The position numbers and the translations under genes are program-made. A stretch of 22,543 bases of DNA from a virus: positions 1-22,543 of the IMG/VR virus record IMGVR_UViG_3300043429_000350, one strand, 5' to 3'. Shown piece by piece: positions 1-7,680 of this stretch (position 1 is its first letter; each line of letters starts with the position of its first letter). The notes beneath the pieces are model-generated. The model had not been told where the DNA came from, did no database searches, and saw only the letters and a list, made by a program, of their open reading frames with translations.

Positions 1-675
1 CTTGCTTCGTATGTCCACGCATACGAACAAAAAATGCAAATGAAACGTGAAGGCCTTTCAGATAAAGGTATCTGGACTGCCAAGAAACGTTATATCTTAA
101 ACGTATATAATAATGAAGGTGTCCAGTATGCTGAACCTAAGATGAAAGTCATGGGTTTAGAAATGGTTAAATCTTCTACACCAGCAATCATTCGTGAGAA
201 GATGAAACAAGCAATCAAACTTATGGTGAGTGGAACACAAGAAGATTTACATGAGTTCATAGATAACTTCCGTAAAGAATTTAATAAGTTGCCAGTTGAA
301 GATATTTCTTTCCCTCGTGGTTGTAATGGACTGGCCACTTATTATGATGCAGCAACGTTGTATAAGAAAGGCACACCGATTCATGTAAAGGGTGCAATAT
401 TATATAATCATTTCCTGAAACAAATGGATCTAACGAAAAAGTATCCATTAATTCAAGAAGGTGAAAAACTTAAATTCACTTATCTGAAATTACCAAATCA
501 TTTCAAAGATATGGTTATTTCTTTACCTAGTAGATTACCTGTTGAATTCAATTTACAGAATTACATAGATTACGACACACAGTTCGACAAGACATTTGTT
601 GAACCAATTAAAGTTGTATTGGATTGTATGGGTTGGACTACAGAGAAAAACTTTTCATTAGAGGACTTCTTTTAA
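1..675 (+). CDS. 43: DNA polymerase, family B (T4 gp43-like), C-terminal part
   Basis: This is the C-terminal part (225 codons) of the replicative DNA polymerase; the reading frame is open from base 1, so the 5' end with the exonuclease and most of the palm lies outside the window. The sequence KKRYILNVYNNEG, followed by YAEPKMKVMGLE and KSSTP, closely follows the end of the palm and start of the thumb of T4 gp43 as I remember it (KKRYAINVYDMEG, YAEP, MGMET, SSTP). The last residues, NFSLEDFF, correspond to the short hydrophobic tail with which T4 gp43 binds its sliding clamp gp45. The protein would act in the phage replisome with the helicase encoded downstream. The next gene starts two bases after the stop, so the two are likely co-transcribed and translationally coupled. 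The family assignment is firm; fidelity and exonuclease features cannot be judged from this part. Confidence 0.95.
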   Translation, partial: LASYVHAYEQKMQMKREGLSDKGIWTAKKRYILNVYNNEGVQYAEPKMKVMGLEMVKSSTPAIIREKMKQAIKLMVSGTQEDLHEFIDNFRKEFNKLPVEDISFPRGCNGLATYYDAATLYKKGTPIHVKGAILYNHFLKQMDLTKKYPLIQEGEKLKFTYLKLPNHFKDMVISLPSRLPVEFNLQNYIDYDTQFDKTFVEPIKVVLDCMGWTTEKNFSLEDFF

Positions 676-676
676 A

Positions 677-1738
677 ATGGTTTACTTGACATTTCTTTCC
701 GCACTACTACTCTCTGGTATTGCTGCATATTATTCTATCATAGGCCTTGCATCGATATTTGTCGGTGCATTTTGGCCTGTTGTGTTTATGGGTTCTAGTT
801 TAGAGTTTGCTAAAGTGGTTACAACATCTTGGCTATATAGAAACTGGAGAAAAATACCCCTTCTACTAAAGATATATCTTACCGTTGCTGTAGTAATTTT
901 AATGTTGATTACTTCAATGGGAATATTTGGTTACCTTTCCAAATCTCACTTAGAACAATCTGTCATGATTGGTCCTATTGCAGATAAGGTTGCCATGTAT
1001 GATGATAAAATAAAGACGTTAAAGGAGAATATAGATGCAAACAAGTTGGCAATTAAACAGCTTGATGCGGCTGTGGATCAGGTCATGGCACGAACGGAAG
1101 ACTCGAAGGGAGCTGAAAGATCGGTCCAAATACGCAAAGCTCAACAGAAAGAACGCAGTCGCCTTAATGATGAAATTGCGGGGTCGCAAAAAGAAATCGT
1201 TAAGATCACAGAAGAAAAAGCGCCGATCCAGAATGAGTTACGCAAGAGTGAGTCGGATTTTGGCCCGATTAAATATGTAGCCGAATTAATTTATGGTAGT
1301 AGTGATAGAGATATTATTGATAAGGCCGTTCGATTGGTAATTATTTTAATTATGCTTGTGTTTGACCCGCTAGCTGTGTTATTATTGATAGCAGGTAACA
1401 TGACAATGAAAGAACAGGAAGAGGAAGAAAAGAAAAAGAATCCACTTGATATCATAAAAGAAAGAGTGGAAGAAAGAATCTCTACCTTAAAAAAGAAACC
1501 TGAACCAGTAGAAGAAATAGTTCAGATTGAAAAAGAAAACATTACCAACATGGAAGAAGTTCCACAACGAAAAGTGGAAATATATCATGAACCTAATTAT
1601 GTTGAACCTGTGGAAACAAAATCACCTGGTGTATCAGTGAAAACAATTGAACCTAAGTATGACTATGAAGCAGCATTTGCTTTTAGAGAAAAAGAATCAG
1701 CACCATATGAAATACCAACATTTAAGGATAAAAAATGA
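677..1738 (+). CDS. Membrane protein with central coiled coil, between polymerase and uvsX
   Basis: A 353-residue protein of unknown function. It has hydrophobic segments at about residues 3-25, 26-45, 62-85 and 218-240. Between the third and fourth lies a charged, heptad-like stretch (about 105-195) that should form a coiled coil. After the last membrane segment comes a long acidic and lysine-rich tail (about 245-353) rich in E, K, P and V. The likely topology is a membrane-anchored coiled-coil hairpin with a soluble tail. I recall similar proteins at this position in marine T4-like phages, but no function is known to me. Its place inside the replication operon, one base after the polymerase stop and overlapping uvsX by ATGA, suggests expression with the replisome. 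It could tether replication complexes or phage DNA to the membrane; that is inference only. Confidence 0.8.
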   Translation: MVYLTFLSALLLSGIAAYYSIIGLASIFVGAFWPVVFMGSSLEFAKVVTTSWLYRNWRKIPLLLKIYLTVAVVILMLITSMGIFGYLSKSHLEQSVMIGPIADKVAMYDDKIKTLKENIDANKLAIKQLDAAVDQVMARTEDSKGAERSVQIRKAQQKERSRLNDEIAGSQKEIVKITEEKAPIQNELRKSESDFGPIKYVAELIYGSSDRDIIDKAVRLVIILIMLVFDPLAVLLLIAGNMTMKEQEEEEKKKNPLDIIKERVEERISTLKKKPEPVEEIVQIEKENITNMEEVPQRKVEIYHEPNYVEPVETKSPGVSVKTIEPKYDYEAAFAFREKESAPYEIPTFKDKK

Positions 1739-2802
1739 GTATACTTGACAAAATTAAAAAGAATAGTAGTATCAAAGAATCAGCTATTCTTTCTAAGTCT
1801 AAGTTCTTTACGGACAAAGACATGATCCCAACATCCATTCCTATTATTAATGTGGCCTTATCTGGTCGATTGGATGGCGGGTTGACACCTGGTCTTACAA
1901 TGTGGGCAGGTCCATCAAAACATTTTAAGACTGCCTTTTCACTTTTAATGGCGAAATCATATCTTGACAAATATCCTGAAGCAGCACTATTATTCTATGA
2001 CTCAGAGTTTGGCACTCCTCAGTCTTATTTTGATTCCTTTGGCATCGACACAGATCGTGTCCTTCATACTCCTCTTACTGATATTGAACAGTTAAAATTT
2101 GATGTAATGCAACAATTAACTAGTTTAGAACGAAATGATAAACTGATTATTGTTATCGATTCTATTGGTAACTTAGCATCTAAGAAAGAAGTTGATGATG
2201 CACTTGAAGGTAAATCTGTGGCTGACATGTCACGTGCTAAACAAGTTAAATCGTTATTCAGAATGGTAACACCACATCTGACTATGAAAGATATTCCTAT
2301 GATTGTTGTTAATCATACTTACAAAGAGATTGGTATGTTCCCCAAAGACATCGTTGGTGGTGGTACAGGTTCATACTATTCAGCAGATAACATTTTTATT
2401 CTTGGTCGTCAACAAGAGAAAGAAGGTACAGAAATTGTTGGCTATAATTTTATCATCAATGTCGAAAAATCTAGATATGTCAAAGAAAAGTCTAAGATAC
2501 CTGTTTCTGTATCTTTTGATGGTGGTATTAGTAAGTGGTCTGGTCTACTTGATATTGCACTCGAAAGTGGTCACGTAATTAAACCATCGAATGGTTGGTA
2601 TTCTAAACGTGATGAAGATGGTGTATATGAAGAAAAGAAATATCGTATCAAAGAAACAGACACAAAAGAGTTTTGGTTACCAATACTAAAACAAAAATCA
2701 TTCCAAGAATATATCGTAAACAAGTATCAAATCGCTTCTGGTAGTATTATTCAAAGTGATGTTGCTGAGGCCTTTGAAGTTGAAACTATGAATGGAACCT
2801 AA
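1735..2802 (+). CDS. uvsX: UvsX, RecA-like recombinase
   Basis: A 355-residue strand-exchange protein of the RecA superfamily, as in T4 UvsX. It forms filaments on single-stranded DNA and drives recombination-dependent replication and repair. The Walker A motif is GPSKHFKT (residues 59-66), the same variant as in T4 UvsX. Walker B is LIIVIDS (137-143), followed by IGNLASKKE. The block GGGTGSYYSADNIFILGRQQ and the following INVEKSRYVKEKSKIP and GGISKWSG are near-identical to T4 UvsX as I remember it. Length is close to the family norm (T4 about 390), with a shorter C-terminus. The start ATG overlaps the stop of the upstream gene (ATGA), typical of coupled translation. Partners such as UvsY and gp32 are not in the window. 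Confidence 0.97.
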   Translation: MSILDKIKKNSSIKESAILSKSKFFTDKDMIPTSIPIINVALSGRLDGGLTPGLTMWAGPSKHFKTAFSLLMAKSYLDKYPEAALLFYDSEFGTPQSYFDSFGIDTDRVLHTPLTDIEQLKFDVMQQLTSLERNDKLIIVIDSIGNLASKKEVDDALEGKSVADMSRAKQVKSLFRMVTPHLTMKDIPMIVVNHTYKEIGMFPKDIVGGGTGSYYSADNIFILGRQQEKEGTEIVGYNFIINVEKSRYVKEKSKIPVSVSFDGGISKWSGLLDIALESGHVIKPSNGWYSKRDEDGVYEEKKYRIKETDTKEFWLPILKQKSFQEYIVNKYQIASGSIIQSDVAEAFEVETMNGT

Positions 2803-2803
2803 A

Positions 2804-3061
2804 ATGGATGAAGAAGCCAAAATAAAACACTCTAAACGTATTCACCAAAAAGAGGTGAAAGTGGAAAAAGAAATTAAATTGGCAAGAGAGTTTGGAATCG
2901 AAGTTAAAGAACCACACAAATTACATAAGAGGCATCTATTCAATTGTGGTAATCCTAATTGTTTTATGTGTATGAATCCACGCAAATCAATTGGTGAGAA
3001 AACAATACAAGAAAAAAAATTCAATCAAAAGAAATTGCATGAGGAAGGAATAGAAGAATGA
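2804..3061 (+). CDS. Small basic protein with Cys/His cluster
   Basis: An 85-residue, lysine-rich protein with a helical, charged N-terminus and a compact Cys/His cluster: H38, H41, H44, C48, C53 and C56 in the context HLFNCGNPNCFMCMNPRK. The C-x4-C-x2-C spacing with adjacent histidines resembles a small zinc-binding knuckle. An upstream in-frame ATG at 2792 would add four residues and overlap uvsX by 11 bases; I prefer the ATG at 2804, just after the uvsX stop, but neither has a strong ribosome binding site. The CGNPNCxxCxNPRK pattern recurs in marine T4-like phages as far as I recall, without assigned function. Its position between the recombinase and helicase genes suggests a role in DNA metabolism, possibly nucleic-acid binding (inference). 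Confidence 0.75.
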   Translation: MDEEAKIKHSKRIHQKEVKVEKEIKLAREFGIEVKEPHKLHKRHLFNCGNPNCFMCMNPRKSIGEKTIQEKKFNQKKLHEEGIEE

Positions 3062-3378
3062 CAGAAGGTGTAGATTATTGTTTCATCTATCCTAAAGATG
3101 ATGCACAAACTGTACATATTAAATTATTGGATGGTCCATATAAAGACACCACATTTAAGTATGGTAAGGTAAAGTTTGAAGAAAAAAATGAAGAAATGCA
3201 TTTACTTTTTGCATTTGATGTGTTAGAATCCACTATCAAACCTAAGAAGTTACAGAAGGATTTGGATTTTAAAAATTATATTGGTGATCTGTTGGTACAA
3301 TTAATGTCCAACAATATGGAACAGGAAATAATTGATGAGACTGGAACAAACGATACTAAAGAATCTGATCTACAATGA
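3058..3378 (+). CDS. Conserved hypothetical protein upstream of the helicase
   Basis: A 106-residue protein I do not recognise. The first 70 residues look like a small beta-rich fold (VHIKLLDGPYKDTTFKYGKVKFEE, with a second strand pair around MHLLFAFDVLES). A helical, acidic C-terminus follows (about 75-106). It has no signal peptide, membrane segment or cysteine cluster. The start is well supported: GAGGAAGGA lies upstream and the ATG overlaps the previous stop as ATGA. Its last 44 bases overlap the start of the helicase gene in another frame, so it is probably translationally coupled to gp41. A replisome accessory role is possible from context alone. Confidence 0.75.
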   Translation: MTEGVDYCFIYPKDDAQTVHIKLLDGPYKDTTFKYGKVKFEEKNEEMHLLFAFDVLESTIKPKKLQKDLDFKNYIGDLLVQLMSNNMEQEIIDETGTNDTKESDLQ

Positions 3379-4738
3379 AGAATATCTCAGGAAAGTATTA
3401 CCATTTTTAAAGGCTGAATATTTTTTAGATAGAATAGAAAGAACTCTGTTTAATGAAATATCATCATTCATATCTACGTACAACAGTACACCAACGATTG
3501 AAGCTGTTGTACTTGCCGTGCAAGAAAAGAAAAATCTTTCAGCTGACGAAGTTACGCAATGTGAAACATATCTACAAGAAATTGAAAAGACTTCAAAGGA
3601 TGAAACCAAAATCGCTTGGCTCATCGACAAATCCGAGGCATTTTGCCAAGAGAAAGCTGTTTATAATGCTGTCTTGGAAGCTATTTCTATTCTCGATGGA
3701 AAGAATAAAACACAAGATAAGGGTGCGATACCCCAGATATTGGCAGACTCACTGGCTGTAGGTTTCGACACAAACGTTGGCCACGATTACTTGGAAAACT
3801 CAGATGCACGATACGAATTTTACCACAGAAAAGAAGAACGAATACCGTTCGACCTGGAATACCTTAACAAGATTACAAAAGGTGGATTACCTAATAAGAC
3901 CCTTAATATTGCTTTGGCTGGGACTGGCGTTGGTAAGTCTCTTTTTATGTGTCACGTTGCCGCTGGTGCTATGTCACAAGGTCGTAACGTTCTCTATATC
4001 ACGATGGAAATGTCGGAAGAAAAGATTGCAGAACGAATAGATGCAAACCTTTTGAATGTAACTATTGATGAATTGGTTAATTTATCGAAAGATATGTATG
4101 ACAAGAAAGTTGAACGTGTAAGAAGCAAGACTACAGGTAAACTTATTATTAAAGAATATCCAACAGCCTCAGCATCGGCTGTTCACTTTAGGACTTTATT
4201 AAATGAACTTAATCTCAAACGTAGTTTTGTACCTGATATCATCTTTATTGATTATCTTAACATCTGTTGCTCTTCTCGTATTAAACCTGGGGCTTCTATT
4301 AATTCCTACACCTACGTTAAGGCAATTGCTGAGGAATTACGTGGACTTGCAGTTGAGTTCAACGTCCCAGTTGTTTCAGCAACGCAGACCACAAGAAGTG
4401 GTTTCACAAGCACAGATCCAGGACTCGAAGATACAAGTGAATCGTTCGGACTCCCTGCTACCGCCGATTTAATGTTTGCTTTGGTTTCATCTGAACAGAT
4501 GGAATCTATGAATCAGATTATGATTAAGCAGTTGAAGAATCGTTATAATGATCCGACAACCTTCAAACGTTTTACTCTTGGTATCGATAGAGCAAAGATG
4601 AGATTGTATGATGTTGAACAATCTGCACAAGATGGTATTGCTGATTCTGGCCAAGATGACAAACCTTTAAATTCATTTGGTGAACGTGAACGACAATCTA
4701 GTTTTGGTAAAAAATCTTTTAATGGGTTTAAAGTATGA
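3335..4738 (+). CDS. 41: Replicative DNA helicase, DnaB/T4 gp41 family
   Basis: A 467-residue hexameric 5'-3' helicase that unwinds the fork and works with primase and the clamp-loaded polymerase. A helical N-terminal domain (about 1-145) is followed by the RecA-like motor. Walker A is GTGVGKS (196-202), the DnaB motif 1a-like region reads NVLYITMEMSEEKIAERIDAN (about 218-238), and Walker B is DIIFIDYLN (301-309). The loop VPVVSATQTTRSGF follows. Length matches T4 gp41 (475). I chose ATG at 3335, preceded by AGGAA at a good distance; an adjacent TTG at 3332 would add only one residue. The C-terminus (about 430-467) is a disordered, Gly/Ser/Asp-rich tail ending in FGKKSFNGFKV, a plausible partner-binding tail. 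The gene overlaps its upstream neighbour by 44 bases and the next gene by ATGA. Confidence 0.95.
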   Translation: MRLEQTILKNLIYNEEYLRKVLPFLKAEYFLDRIERTLFNEISSFISTYNSTPTIEAVVLAVQEKKNLSADEVTQCETYLQEIEKTSKDETKIAWLIDKSEAFCQEKAVYNAVLEAISILDGKNKTQDKGAIPQILADSLAVGFDTNVGHDYLENSDARYEFYHRKEERIPFDLEYLNKITKGGLPNKTLNIALAGTGVGKSLFMCHVAAGAMSQGRNVLYITMEMSEEKIAERIDANLLNVTIDELVNLSKDMYDKKVERVRSKTTGKLIIKEYPTASASAVHFRTLLNELNLKRSFVPDIIFIDYLNICCSSRIKPGASINSYTYVKAIAEELRGLAVEFNVPVVSATQTTRSGFTSTDPGLEDTSESFGLPATADLMFALVSSEQMESMNQIMIKQLKNRYNDPTTFKRFTLGIDRAKMRLYDVEQSAQDGIADSGQDDKPLNSFGERERQSSFGKKSFNGFKV

Positions 4739-5838
4739 TGTTGACTAAAGAAGATGCCTTGGTTTGTGCCAAGGCATTTCATGATTATTTCAGTAACTTT
4801 GATCGTATTGATGAATATATGAGAGATCAAAAGTTAAACTCATTATCAGAGATACCACAAGGTATATTTCCCATCGAAGATGATTTGTTCTCCGATTTCT
4901 CGATGCATCCAAATGATATGGATTTAGAAGTGGTAGAAATACCATCTGAATCATGGGAATCGATGTTGAGTATTACCTCATCACATATTAATATTGCACC
5001 TGTTGGCCGTAATGTTAAAGTGGCAGTAAGAGAAAAGAATACAGGAAAGTTCGTAGGTTTCATTCGGCTAGGTTCACCTGTAATCAACTGTAGACCTAGA
5101 AACGAAATGCTTGGACAAGTTTTTACACAGACTCCTGAAGGTGCCAAACGTTTTAATAACTCTGCAATGATGGGTTTTGTTATTGTACCAAGTCAACCTT
5201 TTGGTTATAATTATCTTGGTGGTAAATTATTGGCTGCCATTTGCACTTCTCATGAAATGCGTGAAATCGTCAATAAGAAATACAACATGAATCTTTGCCT
5301 GTTTGAAACCACTAGTTTATATGGTAGTTCTAAAACAACATCACAATATGATGGCATGAAACCTTATATTAGATATAAAGGCCTTACCGAATCAGATTTC
5401 TTACCGATGATGCACGGTAAACCATATTCTGAACTCAGAGATTTTGTACAGTCTAAGGTTGGAGAGTTGGTTGATAAAGATGTTTCAAGTAAGAAACTTA
5501 AAATTAGTATGAAGATCATTGCTCTGACTAAGGCTGCACTGAAAGGTACTCCTGAAGGTGTTGAATTTCAGACAACAATCGATAATGCAAAGAATCTAAC
5601 TGAACAGAAACGGTACTATGTTTCTGATTATGGATTTAAGAATATGGTTGACTTTGTGAACGGAACGTGCGATAATCTGGTCAAGGGTGATAATTATGAG
5701 AAACACAATCTGGAAAACATAGTTAAGTGGTGGAAACACAAAGCGACTAACCGATATGAAACACTAAAATCGGAAGGTCGACTAAGAAGTGAATTAGAAG
5801 TATGGACTAGTGGCAAACACATAGATATCATAAGATAA
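4735..5838 (+). CDS. DUF4338/DruA-like conserved phage protein
   Basis: A 367-residue soluble protein. A short N-terminal helical region (1-75) is followed by a conserved core: VKVAVREKNTGKFVGFIRLG (about 94-113), FNNSAMMGFVIVPSQPFG (140-157), YNYLGGKLLAAICTS (158-172) and ETTSLYGSSKTTSQYDGMKPY (191-211). The FNN...VP...LGGKLLA...ETTSLYGSS order resembles the DUF4338 fold, which includes DruA of the Druantia anti-phage system and transposase-like proteins. I base this on remembered motif order, so the link is tentative. Related proteins are common in marine T4-like phages with no experimental function that I know of. The start overlaps the helicase stop (ATGA); a second ATG follows at 4738. 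A strong hairpin lies in codons 6-15. The C-terminal half (230-367) is helical and basic. A role in DNA processing next to the helicase is plausible. Confidence 0.75.
   Translation: MMLTKEDALVCAKAFHDYFSNFDRIDEYMRDQKLNSLSEIPQGIFPIEDDLFSDFSMHPNDMDLEVVEIPSESWESMLSITSSHINIAPVGRNVKVAVREKNTGKFVGFIRLGSPVINCRPRNEMLGQVFTQTPEGAKRFNNSAMMGFVIVPSQPFGYNYLGGKLLAAICTSHEMREIVNKKYNMNLCLFETTSLYGSSKTTSQYDGMKPYIRYKGLTESDFLPMMHGKPYSELRDFVQSKVGELVDKDVSSKKLKISMKIIALTKAALKGTPEGVEFQTTIDNAKNLTEQKRYYVSDYGFKNMVDFVNGTCDNLVKGDNYEKHNLENIVKWWKHKATNRYETLKSEGRLRSELEVWTSGKHIDIIR
4752..4779 (+). promoter_or_regulatory. Strong RNA hairpin near the start of the DruA-like gene
   Basis: A perfect 9-bp inverted repeat, ATGCCTTGG (4754-4762) and CCAAGGCAT (4769-4777), encloses the six-base loop TTTGTG. 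It extends to 11 pairs with one G-U and one A-U pair. It starts 17 bases after the start codon of the 4735 gene and 14 bases after the helicase stop. Its stem is GC-rich compared with its surroundings. There is no run of U long enough for a classic intrinsic terminator (TTTCATGATT follows). It could act as a transcription attenuator, as an RNA-stability element for the helicase message, or as a brake on ribosomes starting the next gene. Confidence 0.55.
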
Positions 5839-5841
5839 ATA
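5834..5841 (+). promoter_or_regulatory. Possible T4-type late promoter (GATAAATA)
   Basis: GATAAATA differs at one base from the T4 late promoter box TATAAATA and fits the looser NATAAATA form described for cyanophages. It overlaps the stop codon of the upstream gene and lies about 20 bases before the ATG at 5861. That places a predicted RNA start only about 6-8 bases upstream of the gene, leaving little room for a leader. The same eight bases also occur inside a coding region near 19035, so chance is a real alternative in this AT-rich sequence. Confidence 0.3.
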
Positions 5842-5860
5842 CTTTTATTTAAGGGTTGAA

Positions 5861-7150
5861 ATGGCCTACGAAGCGTCCGAGATTATGTTAGCAGCTGCTA
5901 TGATGTATTCTAACCAAGAGTTGGATGCATACACTCAAGATGTTGGAAAGTTGCGTGAGTTGATGATTGACGCCAGAACAAAATTAAAGAAACATACAGA
6001 TAAACATATTCATTTCGGAAGTGTTGCCATCGAAAAAGGATTTACTGATTTGATGGATGAAAATAATAAAGAAGCACTAAAAGACCTGGCTGGAGGAATT
6101 TCTGCTGCAAAAGGAGTTCGTGACTATCTATCAAAATCAGGTGAAAGTGGTGGAAGTAGATTATCACCATCAATTTATATGACAGGTAATGTTTGGCCAA
6201 AAGATGTTGAGAAATTCAGAATAAGTGCTTATGGATTCGAAGATTACAATTCAGCAGATGTAATTATGACAGCTGATAGTAAAATGTATTATGGTGTATC
6301 ATTAAAGAAAAAAAGAAGTTCAACTGGTGGCGAACCGACACTCATCAATAAAGCCTTTGATAGTGTTTTACAGGGTAAAAAATTTGATCCAATTAAAGAT
6401 AAATTGGCAAAAGTAAGACAAGAATATTTTGCTTCACTAGTAATAGAAGCTGTAGAAAAGGGAATAATTTTAAAGAGTCATATTAAAAATTTTGATGCTT
6501 TAAAGAAAACTGAACAAGGCCGAAAAGAACTTTTTGAAGCTAAACAACGTGATAAAAAATTATTTGATCGATCTTATATTGATACTAAAGGATCTGCAAA
6601 ATTAAAAGATGGGTATCTTTCGAATGATACCACGAATGAAAACTCTATGAGGTATTTTGTTAATAAAAAATTAGCAGAAAAGAATAATCCATTATGGAAA
6701 GAATTCGTTAAAGTCATGAATGAATATTCAGACTTGTTCGCTGATTCACTCATTAACATTATACTAAAGACTAAATTGTTTGAAGAACTAGATGCAAAGA
6801 GTTTAGGTAAATACAAATTTAATTTTTTTCTTGTTACTGGTGTAGGTGATATTTCTTCAAAGGGTGAAGTCAGAATTGGTGATGCTTCCGTATTACCATT
6901 AAAAACCACTCTATGTGGTTTGACAAGAATAGAACAAGACTTTAAAAATAAAAAATATGAAATTGTGTTGAATGAACAGAAAAAAGAATCTTCAGATGCA
7001 GCTAAGATTTTCTTACAATTAAAACGTGGAAATGTTACACTATTGGATTTAGAAATTAGATACAAGGGCGCTTTTACTCCACAACCACAATTTCAAGGCA
7101 CATTAAATTCTGATTTTAAAAAGTTATTAGAAAAAGAGTGTGGATTTTAA
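5861..7150 (+). CDS. Conserved hypothetical protein, possible PD-(D/E)xK-like fold
   Basis: A 429-residue soluble protein of a type I recall from T4-like marine phages; its function is not established. The N-terminal 100 residues are helical. A central motif, SADVIM (131-136), about 13 residues, then YGVSLKKK (144-151) and EPTLINKAF (158-166), has the spacing of a PD-(D/E)xK nuclease core: D133, then S147-x-K149 with serine where Glu/Asp is usual. The glutamate position is therefore degenerate, and the nuclease idea is only a hypothesis. A helical middle section follows (170-310), then a beta-rich C-terminal domain (about 320-429) starting near NFFLVTGVGDIS. The gene starts 22 bases after its neighbour, with AAGGG as ribosome binding site. 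An open frame of 164 codons on the opposite strand (6574-7065) looks like a compositional shadow. Confidence 0.75.
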   Translation: MAYEASEIMLAAAMMYSNQELDAYTQDVGKLRELMIDARTKLKKHTDKHIHFGSVAIEKGFTDLMDENNKEALKDLAGGISAAKGVRDYLSKSGESGGSRLSPSIYMTGNVWPKDVEKFRISAYGFEDYNSADVIMTADSKMYYGVSLKKKRSSTGGEPTLINKAFDSVLQGKKFDPIKDKLAKVRQEYFASLVIEAVEKGIILKSHIKNFDALKKTEQGRKELFEAKQRDKKLFDRSYIDTKGSAKLKDGYLSNDTTNENSMRYFVNKKLAEKNNPLWKEFVKVMNEYSDLFADSLINIILKTKLFEELDAKSLGKYKFNFFLVTGVGDISSKGEVRIGDASVLPLKTTLCGLTRIEQDFKNKKYEIVLNEQKKESSDAAKIFLQLKRGNVTLLDLEIRYKGAFTPQPQFQGTLNSDFKKLLEKECGF

Positions 7151-7177
7151 AATAATTTAACATCAAGAGAGAACTAA

Positions 7178-7459
7178 ATGGCATTCAGTGATTTTGATAA
7201 AATTCTAAGAGAGTACCAAACAATCGATGATGATTTTGGTTTCTCTGCCGTATCAGAAGAAGAATATAATTCAGTCATCAACAAGACAGCCGAAACCGCT
7301 GACGATTACAAGACAAGGTTGAGTGAAGTTGAAAAGATGATTATACCTTTTCTGCAAAAGTTACATTCAACAGGAGATAAAGAATACATATATTGGCCAA
7401 ACAGGAAGCCAATGATTGAGAAACAAATAGAGAGAATACTAAAACTAACAAGAGGTTAA
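7178..7459 (+). CDS. Small conserved phage protein (YIYWPNRK motif)
   Basis: A 93-residue, mostly helical acidic protein with a clear ribosome binding site (AGAGAGA before the ATG). Its most distinctive part is the C-terminal block EYIYWPNRKPMIEKQIERILKLTRG. I remember similar WPNR-containing proteins in T4-like phages of cyanobacteria and other marine hosts, with no assigned role. There are no membrane segments or cysteines. It leads a run of three very small genes between the replication block and the glycan block. Confidence 0.75.
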   Translation: MAFSDFDKILREYQTIDDDFGFSAVSEEEYNSVINKTAETADDYKTRLSEVEKMIIPFLQKLHSTGDKEYIYWPNRKPMIEKQIERILKLTRG

Positions 7460-7470
7460 ATGCCCATTAA

Positions 7471-7680
7471 ATGTCGGACGAAATAGACGAACTAAAAAAG
7501 AAATTAAAACAATTTAAACCGGCGAAAAAGAAATTAACAATACCAAAAGAATTATTAAACGATGCAAAAAGTTATGAAGATAAATTGGCAGTGATTAAAA
7601 CGGTATCTGAAAGAGAAATGAAACGTGTAATTATGATTGTCAGAGATATGTTAAAGGATGATCTGAAAAAAAGAAAATGA
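7471..7680 (+). CDS. Small lysine-rich helical protein
   Basis: A 69-residue protein made almost entirely of charged helix (EIDELKKKLKQFKPAKKKL at the N-terminus, ending in LKDDLKKRK). It could form a coiled coil. I do not recognise a family. Its stop overlaps the next start as ATGA, and its start lies 11 bases after the previous gene, which supports it as a real member of the operon despite its size. No ribosome binding site is obvious; AGAGG lies somewhat far upstream. Confidence 0.6.
   Translation: MSDEIDELKKKLKQFKPAKKKLTIPKELLNDAKSYEDKLAVIKTVSEREMKRVIMIVRDMLKDDLKKRK

Noticed and set aside
6903-6921. Seven-pair hairpin AAACCAC-TCTAT-GTGGTTT in the 5861 gene
   Set aside because: Short, in mid-gene, and not followed by a T-run; such stems are expected by chance in a window of this size.
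6574-7065. Open frame of 164 codons on the - strand inside the 5861 gene
   Set aside because: It lies entirely opposite a well-supported gene, has Ser/Phe/Leu-rich content typical of the reverse of Lys/Glu-rich coding DNA, and has no ribosome binding site.
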